DNA of 64,000 bases from Caulobacter sp. Root1455. GTDB taxonomy: Bacteria; Pseudomonadota; Alphaproteobacteria; Caulobacterales; Caulobacteraceae. This document shows, one piece after another, positions 46,922 to 55,032 of this stretch (position 1 is its first letter; every line of letters begins with the position of its first letter). The notes beneath the pieces are model-generated. The model did not search any database, was not told the origin of the DNA, and saw nothing but the letters and a program-made list of their open reading frames with translations. Where the stretch lies: contig NZ_LMFQ01000021.1 of NCBI RefSeq assembly GCF_001426905.1, positions 171,557 to 235,556 of the forward strand. Reading direction: 5' to 3'. The position numbers were made by a program, and so were the translations under genes.

Positions 46922-46953
46922 AGCGCCTTCGGTCCAGCCGGAGGCGCTTTTTC
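46922..46953 (+). terminator. Rho-independent terminator after the GlsB-like gene
   Basis: An 11-bp stem, AGCGCCTTCGG / CCGGAGGCGCT, with a TCCAG loop, followed by TTTT. It lies between two convergent genes and could serve both (the minus-strand cinA ends at 46966). Confidence 0.85.
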
Positions 46954-46965
46954 TTGGCCTTCGCC

Positions 46966-47478
46966 TCAGAGGTCCAAGGCCTGTTGCAGCATCTTCAGCG
47001 CCACGCGCAGGCATTCGATCCGCAGCGGTCCGCGACCGATGTCGCCGAACCGGACCTGACGATGATGGGTGTAGCCGCCGCGGCGCGCGCAGGCGAAATG
47101 GACCAGGCCCGCGGGCCGCTGCGGATCCCCGACGTCCTCCGCCCAGCCGGTGATCGACACCGCCACGTCGGCGCTGGACCGCCGGATCGCCCCGTCGGCC
47201 ATGGCGATGGCGGTCGGCTGCGAAACCGAGCCGCCGTGCGGCAACAGCGAAGGCGACACGCCCAGCAGCTCGATCTTGGCGGCGTCGGTATAGACCACGA
47301 AACCGCGCTCGAAGGCGTGGGAGCATCCCGGCACGTCGGTGAGCAGCGAGGCCAGCAGGCCGCCGGTGCAGCTCTCCGCCGTCGCCAGGGTCAGGTCGCG
47401 CGCGCAGGCGGCCTCGAGGACCGCCCGCGTCAGTTCGTCGATGTCCGACGGCAAGATCGGATCCAGCGCCTCGGCCAT
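46966..47478 (-). CDS. pncC: CinA-family nicotinamide-nucleotide amidohydrolase (PncC)
   Basis: 170 residues, corresponding to the C-terminal CinA domain alone. The catalytic serine segment TAESCTGGLLASLLTDVPG is at about residues 31-49, with FVVYTDAAKIELLGV and VSITGWAEDVGDPQRPAGLV following. It deamidates nicotinamide mononucleotide for NAD recycling. GGAGG lies before the ATG. A terminator-like hairpin for the upstream gene (47490-47518) ends just 12 bp before the start codon. Confidence 0.9.
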   Translation of the reverse strand: MAEALDPILPSDIDELTRAVLEAACARDLTLATAESCTGGLLASLLTDVPGCSHAFERGFVVYTDAAKIELLGVSPSLLPHGGSVSQPTAIAMADGAIRRSSADVAVSITGWAEDVGDPQRPAGLVHFACARRGGYTHHRQVRFGDIGRGPLRIECLRVALKMLQQALDL

Positions 47479-47489
47479 TGGCCCTCCGG

Positions 47490-47518
47490 AAAAAGAGGAA
47501 GGCCCGAAGGCCCTCCTC
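47490..47518 (-). terminator. Rho-independent terminator between the hemerythrin gene and cinA
   Basis: Read on the minus strand: a 10-bp stem GAGGAGGGCC / GGCCTTCCTC (one GU pair) with a TTCG loop, followed by five T. It begins 7 bp after the hemerythrin stop and ends 12 bp before the cinA ATG. Confidence 0.88.
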
Positions 47519-47524
47519 GAGCCG

Positions 47525-48073
47525 TCAGTTCGGCTGCTTGCCGCCCAATTCGGCCATCAGCTCGTCCTTGCGGGCCTTCAGGCGTTCGCCCATGGCGTCG
47601 AGATCCTCGTCGCCCTTCTTGGCCTGGGCGAAGATGCCGCCGGGCTGCTCCTCTTCCTTGACGTGGTGCTTGACGTATTCGCCCAGCACCTTGACCTTGG
47701 CGTCGTAATACTCGTCGCTCGGATTCATCGCCTCGATCTCGGCGATCAGCTTCTTGGCGCCGTCGTGCTCGACATAGGCCTCGTCCAGCATGTCGTCCTC
47801 GACCTCGCCGCGCTCCTCCGGATAGAGGATCTCCTCCTCGATCTGGGTATGGACCTTCAAGGCCAGGGCGATCTTGTTGAACAGGGCAAGCTTCTCGGCG
47901 TCGCCCTCCAGCTGTTCGTACTCGTCGAACCAGCCTTCGACCTCGCGGTGATCCTTCTTCAGAAGGGTGATCGCCAGCGGGTCGCGACGGCCCGTGCGGC
48001 GCGTGCGGCGGGGCTTGGCGGATCCAGCCTTGGATTGGGCCTTGGTCGATGCGCTCTTGGCGGAGGTCGCCAT
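47525..48073 (-). CDS. Hemerythrin HHE domain protein
   Basis: 182 residues with a Lys/Arg-rich N-terminal tail (residues 1-30) and then a four-helix hemerythrin domain. The di-iron ligands can be located: DHREVEGWFDEYE, VHTQIEEEILYPEE, EHDGAKKLIAEIE and KHHVKEEEQ. The domain binds oxygen, NO or iron and is common among stress-induced cytoplasmic proteins. A general-stress-type promoter (GGAAC-N16-TGTT) lies 50-73 bp upstream. The C-terminal QAKKGDEDLDAMGERLKARK, DEL is helical and acidic/basic. Confidence 0.9.
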   Translation of the reverse strand: MATSAKSASTKAQSKAGSAKPRRTRRTGRRDPLAITLLKKDHREVEGWFDEYEQLEGDAEKLALFNKIALALKVHTQIEEEILYPEERGEVEDDMLDEAYVEHDGAKKLIAEIEAMNPSDEYYDAKVKVLGEYVKHHVKEEEQPGGIFAQAKKGDEDLDAMGERLKARKDELMAELGGKQPN

Positions 48074-48121
48074 GGTGTCTCTCCCTGAATGCTTGGTCGC
48101 CGACGTCGGCGGACCACAAAA

Positions 48122-48146
48122 AACACTTCAATTCAGAGGGCGTTCC
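48122..48146 (-). promoter_or_regulatory. EcfG/SigT-type general stress promoter of the hemerythrin gene
   Basis: On the minus strand GGAAC (48146-48142), 16 bases, then TGTT (48125-48122), close to the alphaproteobacterial EcfG consensus GGAAC-N16/17-CGTT. The start codon is about 50 bp downstream. Confidence 0.65.
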
Positions 48147-48236
48147 CGATCGGGGATCGGCGCGGACAAGTATTACAAGTAAGTCGACTCCTCGACAAAG
48201 TATTCGATAACGGTTCTCACCGAGAGCATCCGCGCA

Positions 48237-48270
48237 CGAAAAAGCCCGGGCGCGAAACGCCCGGGCTTCT
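48237..48270 (-). terminator. Rho-independent terminator after the MFS transporter
   Basis: A 10-bp perfect stem AGCCCGGGCG / CGCCCGGGCT with a 5-base loop. On the minus strand it is followed by TTTTT, and it lies 22 bp after the transporter stop. Confidence 0.88.
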
Positions 48271-48291
48271 CCGTCTTGGCTGGGGCGGGGC

Positions 48292-49695
48292 CTAGTGGCC
48301 GCCGGCCACCGCGTCTTCCTGGATCTCGTGGACCTTCGCGCCGCGCGCGGCGAACGAGAACCACAGGACGTACAGGTAGCAGACCAGCGGCACGATGAAG
48401 GCCAACGAGCGGGCTCCGGTCGGGAAGTGGGCCACCAGTTGGTCCACCGTGGCGCCGTACAGGATCGAGATGAACCCGCCGCCGCAGATGGCCATGCACA
48501 TCAGGCCCGAGGTCGCCGAGGCCGGGGCCGACGAACGTTCCAGGGTGATGGTGAAGATGGTCGGGAACATGATCGAGTTGAACAGGCCGATCAGGATCGC
48601 CGCGACGCCCGGGATGAAACCCATGGTCAGCGGCGCGATATAGTCGCCCGGCAGATGGACCGTTCCGCCCAGGGGCGTGGCCGGCATCTGGTAGGTGGCG
48701 ATGACCAGGGCGCAGAGGGCCGTGGCGCAGGCCGCCACCAGGGCCAGCATGGTCGTGGCCTTGACATAGCGCAGCAGCACCGAGCCGCCGAAGCGGCCGA
48801 ACATCGCGAACAGCATGAAGATCGGACCGACGAAGCCGGCGACCTGCGACGGCACGTTGAGGATCTGCTTCTGCTCGAGGAAGAAGATCATCCCCGAGAT
48901 CACGCAGACCTCGGCGCCGACATAGAGGAAGATGCCCAGCGAACCGAGATTGGCCCACTTGGACTGCAGCGCCTTGAACGGCGACTCTATGTGCTCGGCC
49001 ATCTTCGGCGCGTGGTGGGTGATGGTGTTGCGCACCAGGAACACGGCCAGGGTGAAGAAGGCCAAGACCACCGCGATCATCAGATAGACGTTGGTGACGA
49101 AGCCCAGGCCGGTGACCTTCATGGCCTCGGTGACCACCACGTCCTTTTCGAACAGCGGCCCCTTGAGCAGGAAGCCGGCGCCGAAGATGCCGCCCACATA
49201 GGCGCCCATCGAGTTGAAGGCCTGCGAGAGGTTGAGGCGGAAGTGCGAACCCTTGGGGTCGCCCATCGAGGCGATCAGCGGGTTGGCCGCGACCTGCAGC
49301 AGAGTGATGCCCGAAGCGGCGACGAACAGGCCCAGCAGGACGGTGATGAAGTTGTGCGAGAAGGTCGTCGACCAGGCGATCAGGCAACCGGCCACGATGC
49401 CGGTGAGGCCCAGCACGATCGACTTGGCGTAGCCCTTCCGGGCCAGGTACCACGCCGAGGGGATCGACATGATCCCGTAGGCGATGAAGAACGCGAACTG
49501 GTTCAGCTGCGTCTCGAAGTCCGTCAGCGTGTAGATGACCTTCATGCTCTTCACGAGCGGGTCGATCAGATTGGTGACGAACGCCCAGATGAAGAAGAGC
49601 GCCGTCACGTAGACGACGGCCAGGATCAGGCCGCCTCCCCCGGTCTTGGGCGCCGCTCCGGTCGTCGGAGCCTGCGCCGCACCCATACCTGCCAT
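48292..49695 (-). CDS. Sugar MFS transporter, FHS family (glucose/galactose or fucose permease type)
   Basis: 467 residues with twelve membrane helices. FHS signatures are visible: LFFIWAFVTNLIDPLVKSMK in the first helices, ITLLQVAANPLIASMGDPKG and NLSQAFNSMGAYVGGIFGAG. It is a proton symporter of a hexose. The ATG at 49695 has GGGGAG upstream. A perfect LacI-type operator at 49747-49760, identical to that of zwf, ties it to the Entner-Doudoroff genes and points to glucose as the likely substrate (inference). Confidence 0.9.
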   Translation of the reverse strand: MAGMGAAQAPTTGAAPKTGGGGLILAVVYVTALFFIWAFVTNLIDPLVKSMKVIYTLTDFETQLNQFAFFIAYGIMSIPSAWYLARKGYAKSIVLGLTGIVAGCLIAWSTTFSHNFITVLLGLFVAASGITLLQVAANPLIASMGDPKGSHFRLNLSQAFNSMGAYVGGIFGAGFLLKGPLFEKDVVVTEAMKVTGLGFVTNVYLMIAVVLAFFTLAVFLVRNTITHHAPKMAEHIESPFKALQSKWANLGSLGIFLYVGAEVCVISGMIFFLEQKQILNVPSQVAGFVGPIFMLFAMFGRFGGSVLLRYVKATTMLALVAACATALCALVIATYQMPATPLGGTVHLPGDYIAPLTMGFIPGVAAILIGLFNSIMFPTIFTITLERSSAPASATSGLMCMAICGGGFISILYGATVDQLVAHFPTGARSLAFIVPLVCYLYVLWFSFAARGAKVHEIQEDAVAGGH

Positions 49696-49746
49696 GTTGT
49701 TTACTCCCCTGTCCGACGTTGCGGGACGCGACATCCACCCCAACGG

Positions 49747-49760
49747 TGACAACGTTGTCA
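49747..49760. promoter_or_regulatory. LacI-family operator upstream of the sugar transporter
   Basis: TGACAACGTTGTCA, identical to the zwf operator, 52 bp upstream of the transporter start codon and about 110 bp before the divergent small gene at 49871. Confidence 0.85.
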
Positions 49761-49870
49761 AGCGTCGAGGCCGAAAACCGCCCGCTCTGAGCTACCGCCA
49801 GGGAACCGATCACCCGATTCGACGGTTACGCCGAAAACTCCGACAAATCCCCGCCGATGGGAAGACCGTG

Positions 49871-50050
49871 ATGTCGATGATCGCCATTCTGCTGACCTCG
49901 GGCCTGGTGACCGTGATCGCCGTGATCGGTCTGGCCGACGCCTTCACCCACCTGCTGTGCTGGTCCGCGCGGTCGCTGCGGGAGCCGGAGGCGCTCCGCG
50001 CCGACAGCCCGTCCGCCGACGCGGCGCGCCGCGAGCGCCTGGTCGCCTAG
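49871..50050 (+). CDS. Small single-span membrane protein, unknown
   Basis: 59 residues: one hydrophobic helix (IAILLTSGLVTVIAVIGLAD) followed by a charged tail. The ATG at 49871 has ATGGGAAG upstream; GTG at 49868 and ATG at 49877 are alternatives. It is divergent from the sugar transporter and shares its regulatory region. Its stop overlaps the end of the convergent FAD oxidoreductase gene by 4 bp. No family was recognised. Confidence 0.5.
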   Translation: MSMIAILLTSGLVTVIAVIGLADAFTHLLCWSARSLREPEALRADSPSADAARRERLVA

Positions 50051-51402
50051 GCGGCCTTGCGGCTCGGCGCCGGCGCGGTCGAGACGTCCCACACGTCGTG
50101 CGCGGTTTCGCCCGCCAGGATGTTCTCGGCGGTCAACAGGCCGCTGAGCGTGGCCTGGTCGCGTTCGCCGTCGCGGTGCAGGCCGTTGCGGCCCGCCAGG
50201 TGCAGGCTGGGAAACTGCATCTTCAGGTCCAGGCGGATCATCGCCCGGTGCTCGGCGCAATCCTCGTCCTCGATCGGCAGCACCTTGCGCTGACGCACGA
50301 CGCGGGCGTCGCTGACGGCGGTCGGGTCCATCAGCCCCATCACCGCGGCCTCGCGCCAGGCCAGGGCCACCAGGTCGGCGTCGCTGGCCGTCCACAGGCC
50401 ATCACCCTCGAAGCAGAAGTATTCCAGGCCCAGGCAGCTGGCCGCCTCGCCTTCCGGGGCCATGGCCGGCGACCAGGCGCGGTAATTCTGCACCCGGCCG
50501 ACCTGCAGGTCGGTGTCGTGGACGTCGATCGCGGTCTCGCGCAGCGGCTTGCGCGTGCGGCCCACCAGGGCGACCGTGATCTGGTCGCGGTACATCAGCT
50601 CGCCGGCGTGGAACAGGCTGATCGGCGTGGGCCGCAGCATGCTCATCAGCTCGCGCAGCGGCGCGGTCGAGACGACGTGGTCGGCGGTGCGGACCTCGTG
50701 GGCGCCGTCCTCGCGCAGGATCGTCACAGTCCACAGCTTGGCGGCGGCGTCGAACTTCAGGGACTCCACGCGCCGGCCCAAGGCCACCTCGCCACCGAGC
50801 GTCGCGATCTTGTCGGCGCAGGCCCGCCAAACCGAACCGGCCCCGTCGCGGGGATAGCGCAGACTGGGCGCCGGCTTGGCGGCGCCGGCGCGGCCGGCCG
50901 GCATCTGGTCGCTGATCAGGCCCGACACCTTCTCGGCGAAAGGCCGAAACAGCATCGCCGACAACCGCTTGCCGACCCGGTTGCGGATTTCGTCGGCGAA
51001 GGTCCTGGGCGTCTTGATCGGGCGGATCTTGGCCAGACCGAACGAGGCCAGGCAGGCCGCCGCGCCGCGCAGCCCCAGGTGGGCCAGGGTCTCCAGGGTC
51101 TTCAACGGATAGGCGTAGAAGTGTTCACGGTGATAGATGCGCGCCGTGCGCGGCTGCTCGACGAAGCCGTCGGGCAAGAGTTCGGACCACAGCGCCAGCA
51201 CGCCGGGCGAGGCCGACGCGTAGGCCCCGCCGTTCAGGTCGATCTTGAAGCCGTTGTGTTCGATCGTGCGGTTTGAACCGCCGACCTCACGGGGGTCCAT
51301 CTCCAGCACGGCGACGTCGCGCCCCGCCTTGGCCAGAACATAGGCGGCGGTCAGGCCGGCCGGTCCGGCCCCGATCACCAAGGTTTCGACGTGCTGCCCC
51401 AT
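50047..51402 (-). CDS. FAD-dependent NAD(P)-binding amine-oxidase-like protein
   Basis: 451 residues. The Rossmann dinucleotide motif LVIGAGPAGLTAAYVLAKAG (residues 8-27) is followed by VAVLEMDPREVGGSNRTIEH, a pattern seen in protoporphyrinogen oxidase/UDP-galactopyranose mutase-like flavoproteins. A second FAD-contact segment FPSLHLAGRNGLHRDGERDQ is near the C-terminus. Many relatives occur next to polysaccharide biosynthesis genes, but no such neighbour is present here. Substrate is unknown. Confidence 0.8.
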   Translation of the reverse strand: MGQHVETLVIGAGPAGLTAAYVLAKAGRDVAVLEMDPREVGGSNRTIEHNGFKIDLNGGAYASASPGVLALWSELLPDGFVEQPRTARIYHREHFYAYPLKTLETLAHLGLRGAAACLASFGLAKIRPIKTPRTFADEIRNRVGKRLSAMLFRPFAEKVSGLISDQMPAGRAGAAKPAPSLRYPRDGAGSVWRACADKIATLGGEVALGRRVESLKFDAAAKLWTVTILREDGAHEVRTADHVVSTAPLRELMSMLRPTPISLFHAGELMYRDQITVALVGRTRKPLRETAIDVHDTDLQVGRVQNYRAWSPAMAPEGEAASCLGLEYFCFEGDGLWTASDADLVALAWREAAVMGLMDPTAVSDARVVRQRKVLPIEDEDCAEHRAMIRLDLKMQFPSLHLAGRNGLHRDGERDQATLSGLLTAENILAGETAHDVWDVSTAPAPSRKAA

Positions 51403-51519
51403 GACGCGATGGTCCCCGTTCGAGAACCATGTTCGCGCGATAAGGTTAAGACCACCCCGCCGGACGTGGTGAAATAGCCCTAAACTTGGCCATGGGGCGC
51501 TATGCCGCGCCCGTCTCCG

Positions 51520-53712
51520 CTAGGCCAGTTGGTCGCCGATCGGCAGGGTCCGGATCCGCTTGCCGCTCGCCGCGAAGATCGCGTTGACCAGGGCGGCCGG
51601 CGACGGCGGCAGGGCCGGTTCGCCCAGGCCCGTCGGCGGGTTGTCGCTGGTGACGAAATGCACCTCGACATCCGGCGCGTCAGCCAGGCGCAGCATCGGG
51701 AAATCGCCGAAATTGCTCTGGACCACGGCGCCGTTCTCGATGGTGATCGCCTGGCCCAGGCTACTGCCGATCCCGTCGAGGACCGAGCCCTGAACCTGCT
51801 GCTCGGCGCCGTTGGGATTGACGATCGGCCGGCCGACGTCGACCGCCGCCCAGGCCTTGCGGACCTCGACCTTGCCGTCTGCCACGGCGACCTCCATGAC
51901 CACCGCCACATAGCCCCGATGGCTGTAGTGGCAGGCCACGCCCAGGCCGACGCCCTTGGGCGTCTTGCGGCCCCAGCCCGACGCCTCGGCGACCCGGTCC
52001 AGCACGGCGCGCATGCGGCCGGTGTGGAAGCTGTCGCCCTTGCCCGGCTCGCCGATCAGCCGCGGCGCGCCCAGCAGCTTGCGGCGGAACTCGACCGGAT
52101 CGGCGCCGGCCGCGTGGGCCACCTCGTCGGTGAAGCCCTGCATCACGAAGCCGTAGGCGTTGTTGCCGGGGGCCCGCAGCCAGCCGGTCGGCACGCCCAG
52201 CGGCATGACCGAGACGTCCAGGGCGTAGTTCTCGACCGCGCCGAACGGAAACTGCGTGGCGTTCATGCCGGCGGCCCGCGCGAACTTCTGGCCCTCGCCG
52301 AAGGTCACGAAGTGGTTGCGCCAGGCCGTCAGCCCGCCCTGGGCGTCCAGCCCCGCCGTCAGACGGTGGAAGCCGGCCGGGCGGTAGAAGTCGTGCTGGA
52401 TGTCGTCCTCGCGGGTCCACAGCAGCTTGACCGGCGCCCCGACCGTCTTGGAGATCCACGCCGCCTCGACCATGAAGTCGTTCATCAGCCGCCGGCCGAA
52501 GCCCCCGCCGCTGCGGGTGAAGTGGAGGGTGATGTCCTCGGGCTTGATCCCCAGCGTCTTGGCCACCAGCTCGCGGCCGTCCTCGGGGTTCTGGGCCGGG
52601 ACCCAGATCTCGACCTTGCCGTCCTTGAAGCTGGCCGTGCAGTTCTGAGGCTCCAGCGTGGCGTGGGCGTTGAACGGATAGCTGTAATCGGCCTTGACCA
52701 CCTTGGCCGCGCCCTTCAGGGCCGCCTCGACATCGCCGACCGTCTTGAGATTCCGGTGCGGCGGCTGGCCGTGCAGTTCGGCGGCCTTGGCGATGAAACC
52801 CGCGCTGCTCTGGGCGCTGGTCGGATGGTCGGCCCAGGCGACCTCCAGCGCGTTGCGGCCCTTGCGCGCCGCCCACCAGGTGTCGGCCACCACCACCACG
52901 CCGCCCAGCAGGCCTTCCAGCTCGGTCCCGCCGTCGACCACGAAGCCGTGGCGAACGCCCTTGACCGCCTTGGCCGGGGCCAGGTCGACCTTGGCCACCT
53001 TGGCGGCGAACACGGGGGCCTTGAGGAAGGTGGCGTACAGCATGCCCGGCACGCGCACGTCGATGCCGTACAGCGGCTTGCCCTCGACGATGGCCGGCGT
53101 ATCCGACTGCGGCTGGGACTTGCCGATGATCCGGTAGGTCTTGGGGTCCTTGAGGACCAGTGTCTTGGGGTCGGGCGCCGCCAGGCCTGCGGCGGCCTGG
53201 GCCAGCTCGCCGTAGGACGCCCGCCGCTTGCCGGCCTTGTCGACCACGAAGCCGGGCTCGGTGGTCAGGCCGGCCACCGGGACGTTCCAGCGCTGGGCCG
53301 CGGCCTGGATCAGCAGGGCGCGCCCCACCGCGCCGACCTGGCGCATCGGCTCCCAGTCGTCCGGGGTGGAGGTGCTGCCGCCGGCGGACTGTTCGCCGAA
53401 CACCTTGGCGTCGATCGGGGCCTGCTCGATGCGGACGGCCGACCAGTCGACGTCCAGTTCCTCGGCGATCAGCATCGGCATCGAGGTCTTGATCCCCTGC
53501 CCGATCTCCGGCCGCTTGGCGGCGATGGTCACCACGCCGTCGGGGGCGATGCGGACGAAGGCGTTGAACGGGTTGGCCCCCACTCCACTTGGCGCTTCAC
53601 CCTGCGCCCGGACCAGGCCCGGCAGGCTGAACGACAGCAGCAGGCCGCCGCCGGCCGCCGCGCCGGTCTTCAGGAACAGCCGGCGGGACGGGTTCTCGAG
53701 GATCGCGGTCAT
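51520..53712 (-). CDS. iorB: Molybdopterin-binding subunit of an isoquinoline 1-oxidoreductase-type molybdenum hydroxylase
   Basis: 730 residues. A Tat signal is present at the N-terminus (SRRLFLKTGAAAGGGLLLSF). Molybdopterin-binding segments of the xanthine dehydrogenase family follow, for example RPEIGQGIKTSMPMLIAEEL and HFTRSGGGFGRRLMNDFMVE, and the C-terminal TGLGEPALPPSPAALVNAIF with its conserved Glu (GLGE) at the active site. It hydroxylates an aromatic or aldehyde substrate. The partner iron-sulfur subunit lies two bases upstream. No FAD subunit is present, as in IorAB-type enzymes that pass electrons to membrane carriers. Confidence 0.9.
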   Translation of the reverse strand: MTAILENPSRRLFLKTGAAAGGGLLLSFSLPGLVRAQGEAPSGVGANPFNAFVRIAPDGVVTIAAKRPEIGQGIKTSMPMLIAEELDVDWSAVRIEQAPIDAKVFGEQSAGGSTSTPDDWEPMRQVGAVGRALLIQAAAQRWNVPVAGLTTEPGFVVDKAGKRRASYGELAQAAAGLAAPDPKTLVLKDPKTYRIIGKSQPQSDTPAIVEGKPLYGIDVRVPGMLYATFLKAPVFAAKVAKVDLAPAKAVKGVRHGFVVDGGTELEGLLGGVVVVADTWWAARKGRNALEVAWADHPTSAQSSAGFIAKAAELHGQPPHRNLKTVGDVEAALKGAAKVVKADYSYPFNAHATLEPQNCTASFKDGKVEIWVPAQNPEDGRELVAKTLGIKPEDITLHFTRSGGGFGRRLMNDFMVEAAWISKTVGAPVKLLWTREDDIQHDFYRPAGFHRLTAGLDAQGGLTAWRNHFVTFGEGQKFARAAGMNATQFPFGAVENYALDVSVMPLGVPTGWLRAPGNNAYGFVMQGFTDEVAHAAGADPVEFRRKLLGAPRLIGEPGKGDSFHTGRMRAVLDRVAEASGWGRKTPKGVGLGVACHYSHRGYVAVVMEVAVADGKVEVRKAWAAVDVGRPIVNPNGAEQQVQGSVLDGIGSSLGQAITIENGAVVQSNFGDFPMLRLADAPDVEVHFVTSDNPPTGLGEPALPPSPAALVNAIFAASGKRIRTLPIGDQLA

Positions 53713-53714
53713 GC

Positions 53715-54179
53715 TCACGCCTCCACTTGGCCGGAGGCGGCCTTGATGGCCTTGCGGATGCGGATGTAGGTGGCGCAGCGGCAGAGGTTGCCGTTCATCG
53801 CCGCGTCGATCTCGTCGTCGGTGGGCTTGGGCGCGGCGGCCAGCAGGGCCGTGGCCGACATGATCTGGCCGGCCTGGCAGTAGCCGCACTGCGGCACGTC
53901 GACGGCCTTCCAGGCCTCCTGCACCTTGGCCCCGACCGGGTTCGCGCCGATCCCCTCGATGGTGGTCACCGCCTTGGCGCCCACCCGGGCCAGCGAGGTG
54001 ACGCACGAGCGCATGGCCACGCCGTCGATATGGACGGTGCACGCTCCACACTGGGCCACGCCGCAGCCGTACTTGGTTCCCACCAGCCCCAGCACGTCGC
54101 GCAGCACCCACAGCAGGGGCGTATCGGGTTCGGCGTCCACCGTGTGAACCTGGCCGTTGACCTTCAAGCTTGTCGACAT
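53715..54179 (-). CDS. iorA: (2Fe-2S)-binding subunit of isoquinoline 1-oxidoreductase-type enzyme
   Basis: 154 residues. The N-terminal plant-type 2Fe-2S motif is [20 protein letters not shown] followed by Cys, and the second cluster is [10 protein letters not shown] and [14 protein letters not shown]. It carries electrons from the molybdenum subunit. It has no signal peptide, so export would depend on the Tat signal of its partner. AGGAGC lies before the ATG at 54179; the open frame to 54254 is a run-on. Confidence 0.93.
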   Translation of the reverse strand: MSTSLKVNGQVHTVDAEPDTPLLWVLRDVLGLVGTKYGCGVAQCGACTVHIDGVAMRSCVTSLARVGAKAVTTIEGIGANPVGAKVQEAWKAVDVPQCGYCQAGQIMSATALLAAAPKPTDDEIDAAMNGNLCRCATYIRIRKAIKAASGQVEA

Positions 54180-54387
54180 CCCGCTGCTCCTGAACCGACG
54201 CCGGGCCAGAGTGCCAAACGCTTGGGGCCGCGACCAGAGGGCGCGCCCCCACAAAAGGTGTCATAAAACCGTCACGCGGGGCTTGAACCCGGCTGGCTTC
54301 CGTGGTTCCGCTCCGCCGCGCCGGGCGCTCCTCCATACAAGGACGTCCGCGAAACTCTCCGCGCTTCGAACAGAGGATGAAGCGACC

Positions 54388-55032
54388 ATGCTGGGCTTGT
54401 TCCGGGCTGTCATGCCCAAGGAAGACCGCTTCTTCGAGCTGTTCGCGCAGCATGCCGCCACCCTGGTGGCCGGGGCCAAGGCCCTGCAGGACCTGATGGA
54501 GGGCGGCGACGGCGTCGAGGCCGCCAGCGCCCGCGTCTACCAGCACGAGGAAGAGGCCGACGAGATCACCCGCCAGGTGATGGGCGCGGTCCGCCGCAGC
54601 TTCATCACCCCGTTCGACCGCAGCGACATCCAGGACCTGACCACCTCGCTGGACGACGCCATCGACCAGATGCGCAAGACCGCCAAGGTCGTCAGCCTGT
54701 TCGAGGTCAAGACCTTCGAGCCGCAGATGCGCGAGATGGCCGCGATCATCGTCCAGGCCGCCGAACTGACCGTCCAGGCCGTGGCCCTGCTGCCCGACAT
54801 GCGCAAGAACGCCCACCGCCTGACCGAACTGGCCGTCAAGGTCACCCAGATCGAGGAGCAGGCCGACCAGATGTACGACCAGGGCCGCAAGGCGCTGTTC
54901 ATGGCCCATCGCACCGGTGACCCGATGACCTTCATCGTCGGCGTCGACATCTACAGCCACCTGGAAAAGGTGGTCGACCGCTTCGAGGACGTGGCCAATC
55001 GCATCAGCGGCATCGTGGTCGAGCAGGTCTAG
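54388..55032 (+). CDS. DUF47 (PhoU-like) protein, partner of phosphate transporter
   Basis: 214 residues, wholly alpha-helical, with the DUF47/PhoU-like pattern FFELFAQHAATLVAGAKALQ, EEADEITRQVMGAVRRSFIT, PFDRSDIQDLTTSLDDAIDQ and EKVVDRFEDVANRISGIVV. Such proteins are encoded next to PiT transporters and are thought to modulate them. The pitA gene overlaps its stop (TAGTG). The ATG at 54388 has AGAGGATG upstream. Confidence 0.9.
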   Translation: MLGLFRAVMPKEDRFFELFAQHAATLVAGAKALQDLMEGGDGVEAASARVYQHEEEADEITRQVMGAVRRSFITPFDRSDIQDLTTSLDDAIDQMRKTAKVVSLFEVKTFEPQMREMAAIIVQAAELTVQAVALLPDMRKNAHRLTELAVKVTQIEEQADQMYDQGRKALFMAHRTGDPMTFIVGVDIYSHLEKVVDRFEDVANRISGIVVEQV

